The notes beneath the pieces were generated by a model, which was not told the origin of the DNA, ran no database searches, and saw nothing but the letters and a program-made list of their open reading frames with translations. Below are positions 60,202 to 64,000 of a stretch of DNA of 64,000 nt, piece by piece. Where the stretch lies: positions 62,001 to 126,000 of IMG/VR virus record IMGVR_UViG_3300030060_007423. One strand, 5' to 3'. The stretch is from a virus. The first letter of the stretch is position 1, and each line of letters opens with the position of its first letter. A program made the position numbers and the translations under genes.

Positions 60202-60217
60202 TAGAATTGAAATAGAA

Positions 60218-60325
60218 ATGTCAAATGTAACTGTTAAAGATTTTAACAATTGGCATGAAGGACTAAGTCCAATAGAATTATGGATGTATAATAAATTAAT
60301 AAATAAAAATGGCAAAGAAAAGTAA
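60218..60325 (+). CDS. Very small ORF (35 aa)
   Basis: ATG at 60218 to TAA at 60325: SNVTVKDFNNWHEGLSPIEL, ending NKNGKEK. It overlaps the following gene by 17 bases and has a purine-rich upstream AATAGAA. Plausible but not certain. Confidence 0.35.
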   Translation: MSNVTVKDFNNWHEGLSPIELWMYNKLINKNGKEK

Positions 60326-60695
60326 ATATCAGAGAAGACGAGCTATCGAATGTAAGATAGTCGAAAAGAGTAAAAAGAATCCAGGTTATTGTAAGTATGA
60401 TATTACAATACAGGAATTGGATGGAAAAGTACATACTCAACCAGCTTATGGTACAGATATGCAAGATGCATTATCCAGATTAATGAATACAGAAAGAACA
60501 ACAAAGATAGAAAAGAAATTAGAGAAAAATCCTTTAATATTCTTTCTTATGTGGTTAGGACTTATGGCATTGCCAGTTATATGGCATGGTGATATAACAT
60601 ATACTCCTTGGTTTATATTGTATATGTTTGCTAGTTTTGCTGCAATGTTTTTATTCGCAGGATTGTGGCAAAGTTATTTGGAAAAGGGAAAGTAA
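60309..60695 (+). CDS. Two-TM membrane protein (128 aa)
   Basis: Basic N-terminus (AKKSKYQRRRAIECKIVEK), a soluble part, then two hydrophobic segments (PLIFFLMWLGLMALPVIW and FILYMFASFAAMFLFAGLW). The stop overlaps the next start (TAATG). Function unknown. Confidence 0.6.
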   Translation: MAKKSKYQRRRAIECKIVEKSKKNPGYCKYDITIQELDGKVHTQPAYGTDMQDALSRLMNTERTTKIEKKLEKNPLIFFLMWLGLMALPVIWHGDITYTPWFILYMFASFAAMFLFAGLWQSYLEKGK

Positions 60696-61009
60696 TGAAT
60701 TATGTTCCAATACCTAAAGGTGCTGAGCCACCAATGTTGAGATTTGAAACGGATATGGAGTTTCATCAAGAATTATCAAAGTATGAACATGAAATTCATA
60801 TTAGAACATTATATGCAATTCAATACGCATATGATACAAATTTTGAAGATGATGTAACAATTGCATTTATGAATGATGAAGAGACTATACTAAGTGTACC
60901 AAAGGATTGTTGGAAAGAAAATCTAGAGAATACACTTAAGTATTTTATTGATATAGAAGATTACAAAAAATGTAAAGAAGTACAACAATTAATGGATAAA
61001 GTAAAATGA
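60695..61009 (+). CDS. Hypothetical protein (104 aa)
   Basis: Starts at 60695, directly in the upstream stop, not at 60665. Acidic, with PIPKGAEPPMLRFETDMEF at the start. Overlaps the next gene by 4 bases. Confidence 0.55.
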   Translation: MNYVPIPKGAEPPMLRFETDMEFHQELSKYEHEIHIRTLYAIQYAYDTNFEDDVTIAFMNDEETILSVPKDCWKENLENTLKYFIDIEDYKKCKEVQQLMDKVK

Positions 61010-61311
61010 AATTGGATATTAACAAAATTGATTTAGACCAATTGGCTCATGATTTTAGAATGGAAAGTATAAAGTGGTATGATAAAGAATACTTTATATG
61101 GTTTGTCAAATCAGTGGTATTATGTAGAGATGTAAAGCAAACAGGTGTACCGTTTAGGCGAATGTACAAGAATGCTAATAACTTTATGTTAGTTAAAGAT
61201 AAGAATACAGCTCTTCTTGATTATAGAAATAAAGGTCAAGATAACTGGGATTGTATACCTACACATCTTTTACATGGTGAAAAATATTATTTGTGTTGGA
61301 CATATGAGTAG
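61006..61311 (+). CDS. Hypothetical protein (101 aa)
   Basis: KLDINKIDLDQLAHDFRMES with aromatic-rich centre (YDKEYFIWFVKSVVLCRD). No domain recognised. Coupled to its neighbours by short overlaps. Confidence 0.55.
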   Translation: MKLDINKIDLDQLAHDFRMESIKWYDKEYFIWFVKSVVLCRDVKQTGVPFRRMYKNANNFMLVKDKNTALLDYRNKGQDNWDCIPTHLLHGEKYYLCWTYE

Positions 61312-61582
61312 ACGGGATAGATTTTATATTGTAATTAAGTGGCATTACAACCCAACAACAAATGAAGTAGGTAAAAGAAAAAAGCTACCAGTGTTGATGA
61401 TGGATTCAGATGGTAACCCGTTAGAGTTTGATACATTAACATCGGCAGAAGAATTTACAGAGATTATGAACTTCAATACTAATCAAGGATTTCATTATGA
61501 GATACGAGAATTAGGAAAGAAGTACTTAAAGGTCAATAACAATAGTAGTAACAATGATGGATTTGATGACAGGTGCGGCTGA
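61304..61582 (+). CDS. Hypothetical protein (92 aa)
   Basis: Starts at 61304 within the upstream gene end. SRRDRFYIVIKWHYNPTTNE, beta-rich, and a Asn/Ser-rich end (NNNSSNNDGFDDRCG). The stop lies at the entry of the GC-rich patch at 61572, so the last codons are affected by it. Confidence 0.55.
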   Translation: MSRRDRFYIVIKWHYNPTTNEVGKRKKLPVLMMDSDGNPLEFDTLTSAEEFTEIMNFNTNQGFHYEIRELGKKYLKVNNNSSNNDGFDDRCG

Positions 61583-61626
61583 CCCCCGCCCGGCCCGGCG
61601 AAGTTCGCACATGCGATGTCGCACAT
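61572..61626 (+). other. GC-rich patch with direct and inverted repeats
   Basis: ACCCCCGCCCGGCCCGGCG is extreme for this AT-rich sequence. It is followed by CGCACAT twice, and by GATGT-CGC-ACATC and TGCGA-TG-TCGCA, which form short inverted repeats. It sits between two small genes in a non-coding gap. Could be a foreign insertion, an attachment-like site or an assembly junction. Confidence 0.5.
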
Positions 61627-61698
61627 CAAACCCTAACCAGAAAATTGCCTTTACAAGTTATCAACAACTTTACAAGGCCAGACAAGGAGCAACAAATT

Positions 61699-61920
61699 AT
61701 GGCATGGGAAGATTTTTGGTGGGATATAACAAAAGAAATAGAAGAGTTGGGAATCAAACGAGATTTTGACAAACAACTCAAAAAAATGGATATGCAAGAC
61801 AAACACAAGTATCGTGACACACGGGACAGATGGAGTTATGCACTTGACAAAGTAAAGAAGAGATTATATGCAAAGCAAAATGGCAAGAAAACACGTAAAG
61901 ATGGCAACAACAAATCATGA
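61699..61920 (+). CDS. Small charged protein (73 aa)
   Basis: ATG at 61699 with SD AAGGAG at 61684, chosen over longer frames that run through the GC-rich patch. MAWEDFWWDITKEIEELG and a Lys-rich end (QNGKKTRKDGNNKS). Unknown function. Confidence 0.6.
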   Translation: MAWEDFWWDITKEIEELGIKRDFDKQLKKMDMQDKHKYRDTRDRWSYALDKVKKRLYAKQNGKKTRKDGNNKS

Positions 61921-62065
61921 TATAGAACCTTGGGCGAAAGTCCTGATGTTGGAAATCGACCAGTTATTAAAGCGTGATAATAGAGATGTAACAGCCAGTG
62001 TTAGGAAAGACCTGACACGTTTTATAGATTATATAACAAACGGAGACAAAAATGGAAATGACTAA
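61880..62065 (+). CDS. Small hypothetical protein (about 61 aa)
   Basis: Start may be 61880 or 61901. ATTNHDIEPWAKVLMLEIDQ, helical, charged. The sequence here is richer in G and C than the phage average. Confidence 0.5.
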   Translation: MARKHVKMATTNHDIEPWAKVLMLEIDQLLKRDNRDVTASVRKDLTRFIDYITNGDKNGND

Positions 62066-62294
62066 ACAAATTATGGACGCCTTGTTGGCAAAGTATGAAG
62101 CAGACAAAATGAGAGCATTCGCTAATCTTCAAAATTATTTGACAAACCCAGCAGGTATTGGAGAACATCCAGATATAGTTGCGGAATGTGATAAACTAGT
62201 TAGTGATATTGATGATGCGATTGGCAAGATAGATACATTAAGACAATTATTTAGTAGTGGTGACCAGGGTGAGCAAAAAGAAGGCAATGAATAA
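62052..62294 (+). CDS. Small hypothetical protein (80 aa)
   Basis: Helical, with EMTKQIMDALLAKYEADKMR and an acidic C-terminus. Overlaps the preceding gene by 14 bases. No family known. Confidence 0.55.
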   Translation: MEMTKQIMDALLAKYEADKMRAFANLQNYLTNPAGIGEHPDIVAECDKLVSDIDDAIGKIDTLRQLFSSGDQGEQKEGNE

Positions 62295-62307
62295 TAGCGA
62301 TAGATAA

Positions 62308-62712
62308 ATGACAGAGAAACAACCAGACAAATTTGTAATACCAGATTGGTGTGTAGCTACATATGATTGGAATAGACTAGATATACGGATAGAATACGAG
62401 GAAGGTATGGTATATCAGTTTCATGGCGTACATCCAGATAGATGGACACAATGGAAGCAGGCTGATGATCCCCTATTCTATTATTATAGACACATCATGA
62501 CGTGTAGATGGACCTGTGAAAGCCATCCCAACTGGTCTCCTGTGTCATTACCGGTAGAAGTGGCAGGAAATGCCAGTGAATCCTCTAGTCAAAGTGATAG
62601 TGAAGCACAAGAGAATCAAATGGCTGAAAAAACTATGAGTGTGACTAGGAAGGAGCCCATTTCTGGCAGTCTGGATGATACTCATGAGCACGACACAAGT
62701 GTGGCAAAGTAA
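62308..62712 (+). CDS. KTSC-like domain protein with Ser-rich tail
   Basis: 134 residues. NRLDIRIEYEEGMVYQFHGV and the following HPDRWTQWKQADDPLFYYYR resemble a KTSC domain, a small beta fold found in phage and lysyl-tRNA-related proteins. The last about 50 residues are Ser/Glu-rich and lie in the GC-richer stretch (about 50% at 62520-62580), unlike the neighbours. Confidence 0.5.
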   Translation: MTEKQPDKFVIPDWCVATYDWNRLDIRIEYEEGMVYQFHGVHPDRWTQWKQADDPLFYYYRHIMTCRWTCESHPNWSPVSLPVEVAGNASESSSQSDSEAQENQMAEKTMSVTRKEPISGSLDDTHEHDTSVAK

Positions 62713-62804
62713 TCGTTAGATAGACTATCCGGCATGGCTAGACTCACGATAAGAGTGATGGATGGTATGTCAGATTTGCCACTGGTCGTGCCACATTGTC
62801 ATGG
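62713..62804 (+). other. Structured GC-richer intergenic segment
   Basis: Between the KTSC-like gene and the class I promoter. TGGCAAA at the end of the gene (62701) is matched by TTTGCCA (62775-62781), and GTGGCA by TGCCAC further on, so a large stem-loop could form. No open reading frame of note. Confidence 0.35.
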
Positions 62805-62864
62805 AAAAAAGTTGTGAAAATATTTTTTTTTCCCAATTATTCTAGTTATATTTATAGTATAATA
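62805..62864 (+). promoter_or_regulatory. Class I phage promoter module
   Basis: AAAAAAGTTGTGAAAATA, a T-tract, CCCAATTATTC, TAGTTATATTTATAGTATAA (core G at 62845; CCAA at 62833). Differs from 56297-56350 at only a few positions. The ATG at 62865 follows 20 bases after the G. Confidence 0.68.
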
Positions 62865-63062
62865 ATGGTTAAAAAATATAATACTATGAATGAAAAAAAT
62901 CACTTAGAAAATCTTTATGACGTTTATCTTTACTGTCCATCTATCGACTCTGCAAAGGTCTGTACTGTGGAAGCAACTCACTACACTAATGCTAAGACAA
63001 AAGCTTTGGATATGTATCCTGGTTATGTATTGCTTGAGGATCAACTGTCTACACAATGTTAA
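62865..63062 (+). CDS. Small hypothetical protein (65 aa)
   Basis: VKKYNTMNEKNHLENLYDVY, with a Cys pair (YCPSIDSAKVCTVE) and an SH3-like or beta-rich end. The start at 62865 follows the promoter; the ORF's upstream start at 62796 would lie in the promoter module. It ends TGT TAA TAA like the genes at 2201 and 56286. Confidence 0.6.
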   Translation: MVKKYNTMNEKNHLENLYDVYLYCPSIDSAKVCTVEATHYTNAKTKALDMYPGYVLLEDQLSTQC

Positions 63063-63140
63063 TAACTTTGACAATATTGTTAATAACTTTACGTAAAAGT
63101 ATAGCATAAAACCCAATAAATCTAGTTATATTTATAATAT
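63058..63140 (+). promoter_or_regulatory. Class I phage promoter module with duplicated upstream box
   Basis: TGTTAATAACTTTG (63058-63071) and TTGTTAATAACTTTACG (63077-63093), then CCCAATAAATC and TAGTTATATTTATAATATAA (core G at 63125; CCAA at 63113). The leader to the ATG at 63188 is about 48 bases. Confidence 0.65.
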
Positions 63141-63187
63141 AATTGGTTCGGATAGAAATTAAAAATTAAAACAAAAAAACGTCGCTT

Positions 63188-64000
63188 ATGAAAAATGTAA
63201 TCTTAAAAGCTGGTCTTAACGAGAGTGGTAAACCAGTATTGACTGACAAGGTTGGCAATCAGTTTGAATGTCCTGTAAAGGATAAAGCCAACAAACAAAA
63301 ATTAACGTGGGCTGTTAAAAAAGAAGCCTATGTAAAAGTAATAATGAAGGAGGGCGGAGCCATGTCCTACTCAGTATCTAATAGTAGTACTGAAAAGGAT
63401 TGGACTAAAGATGCCACGTCTATATTGACAGACCAGTGGTTGAATAAACCTGCTGCTAATGTACCTGCTGAACAGGCTGAGGTAATGGCATTCATTCAGA
63501 AATCTCCTGAGTTAAAACCAGATACTCTTAAGATGCAAGACCTTAAATGGAAATATCTTGTTAGGTCTGCAATGAGAGGTAAAAATATTATGATGACTGG
63601 TCCTGCAGGATGTGGTAAAACTATGGCAGCTAAAACTGTTGTGAACGCATTAGACAGACCAGAATTTTATTTCAACCTTGGGGCAACTCAAGATCCTAGA
63701 GCTACCTTAATTGGTAATGTCCACTTCAATAAAGAGAGTGGTACGTTCTTCTCTGAATCAATGTTTGTGAAAGCAATACAGACTGAGAATGCTGTAATAC
63801 TCATGGATGAGCTTTCACGTGCTCACCCCGAGGCTTGGAATATATTAATGACTGTATTAGACGAAGGTCAGAGATACTTAAGGTTAGATGAAGCTGATGG
63901 CTCTCCAACTATTAAAGTAGCTCCAGGTGTAACATTTATCGCTACTGCCAATATAGGTAATGAATATACAGCGACAAGAGTTATGGACCGAGCGTTATTA
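63188..64000 (+). CDS. CobS/MoxR-type AAA+ ATPase, 3'-truncated by window edge
   Basis: 271 residues are visible and the frame continues past the right edge. Walker A is MTGPAGCGKTMAAKT (138-145 GPAGCGKT); Walker B is VILMDELSRA (Asp207, Glu208); the sensor-1 strand is FIATANIGNEY. Residues before about 105 form a separate N-terminal domain (NKPAANVPAEQAEVMAFIQK). The domain order and motif style fit CobS-like ATPases that are frequent in T4-like marine phages. The substrate is not known. Confidence 0.85.
   Translation, partial: MKNVILKAGLNESGKPVLTDKVGNQFECPVKDKANKQKLTWAVKKEAYVKVIMKEGGAMSYSVSNSSTEKDWTKDATSILTDQWLNKPAANVPAEQAEVMAFIQKSPELKPDTLKMQDLKWKYLVRSAMRGKNIMMTGPAGCGKTMAAKTVVNALDRPEFYFNLGATQDPRATLIGNVHFNKESGTFFSESMFVKAIQTENAVILMDELSRAHPEAWNILMTVLDEGQRYLRLDEADGSPTIKVAPGVTFIATANIGNEYTATRVMDRALL

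Noticed and set aside
61573-61698. N-terminal extension of the gene at 61699
   Set aside because: The extension would translate the GC-rich seam; the internal ATG has a good SD.
61554-61769. 71-residue ORF across the GC-rich patch
   Set aside because: Arg/Ser-rich translation of the GC patch without SD; the gene at 61699 in another frame has SD AAGGAG and a normal composition.

Overview
The window looks like a 64 kb slice of a large, AT-rich (roughly 30% GC by eye), T4-like bacteriophage whose host is a member of the Bacteroidetes, probably a marine flavobacterium. Phage evidence: a family B DNA polymerase, an ATP-dependent DNA ligase, a DUF3310 protein, a lone tRNA-His, a CobS/MoxR-type AAA+ ATPase, many very small genes joined by ATGA or TAATG overlaps, and every supported gene on the + strand. 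Host evidence: a secreted protein with flavobacterial GCTD...DDGSC repeats and a C-terminal type IX secretion (T9SS) sorting domain, plus phage-encoded signal-peptide proteins and outer-membrane beta-barrels. No capsid, tail or terminase gene was recognised here.

Layout. 1-10.9 kb: DNA modification (glycosyltransferase-like fragment, C5-cytosine methyltransferase), tRNA-His, DNA polymerase, GroES-GroEL, a RecB/Cas4-type nuclease, an APS-kinase/HAD fusion, an NMN-adenylyltransferase-like enzyme, DUF2061 and a SLOG protein. 10.9-33.4 kb: a very large glycan cluster with about ten glycosyltransferases, NeuB, NeuA, a GT29-like sialyltransferase, KdsB-like, GDP-mannose dehydratase, DegT aminotransferase, epimerase, sulfotransferase, SIS-HAD, cupin, SDR and others, in about three transcription units. 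33.4-51.9 kb: a candidate lysis/envelope set (L,D-transpeptidase-like enzyme, lipoproteins, the T9SS surface protein, beta-barrel, thioredoxin-like protein, holin-like protein) embedded in a series of genes whose products begin with a recurring short N-terminal sequence (consensus M-I-K-L-x-D-I-L-x-E). 51.9-64 kb: small early-type genes, a second beta-barrel, nucleotidyltransferase, 5'-nucleotidase, DNA ligase, dCMP deaminase, a GC-richer patch at 61.6-62.8 kb, and the AAA+ ATPase running off the right edge.

Main discoveries proposed. (1) About a dozen proteins at 34.6-51.5 kb share an N-terminal tag ending in (I/L)-x-E, resembling the T4 capsid-targeting sequence and prohead-protease cleavage site. 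The set would be an injected-protein cargo: a P-loop kinase, PAP2 phosphatase, HExxH metalloprotease, HAD phosphatase and polyproteins with internal cleavage sites. (2) A bipartite promoter, YCAA-N8-GTTATATT, precedes most transcription units (11 of 13 intergenic GTTATATT sites), in several cases placing the predicted start of transcription on the ATG, that is, leaderless mRNA. (3) A phage-encoded T9SS substrate. (4) A phage nonulosonic-acid and possible sulfation pathway aimed at surface glycans.

All assignments come from reading motifs by eye; no database search was possible.
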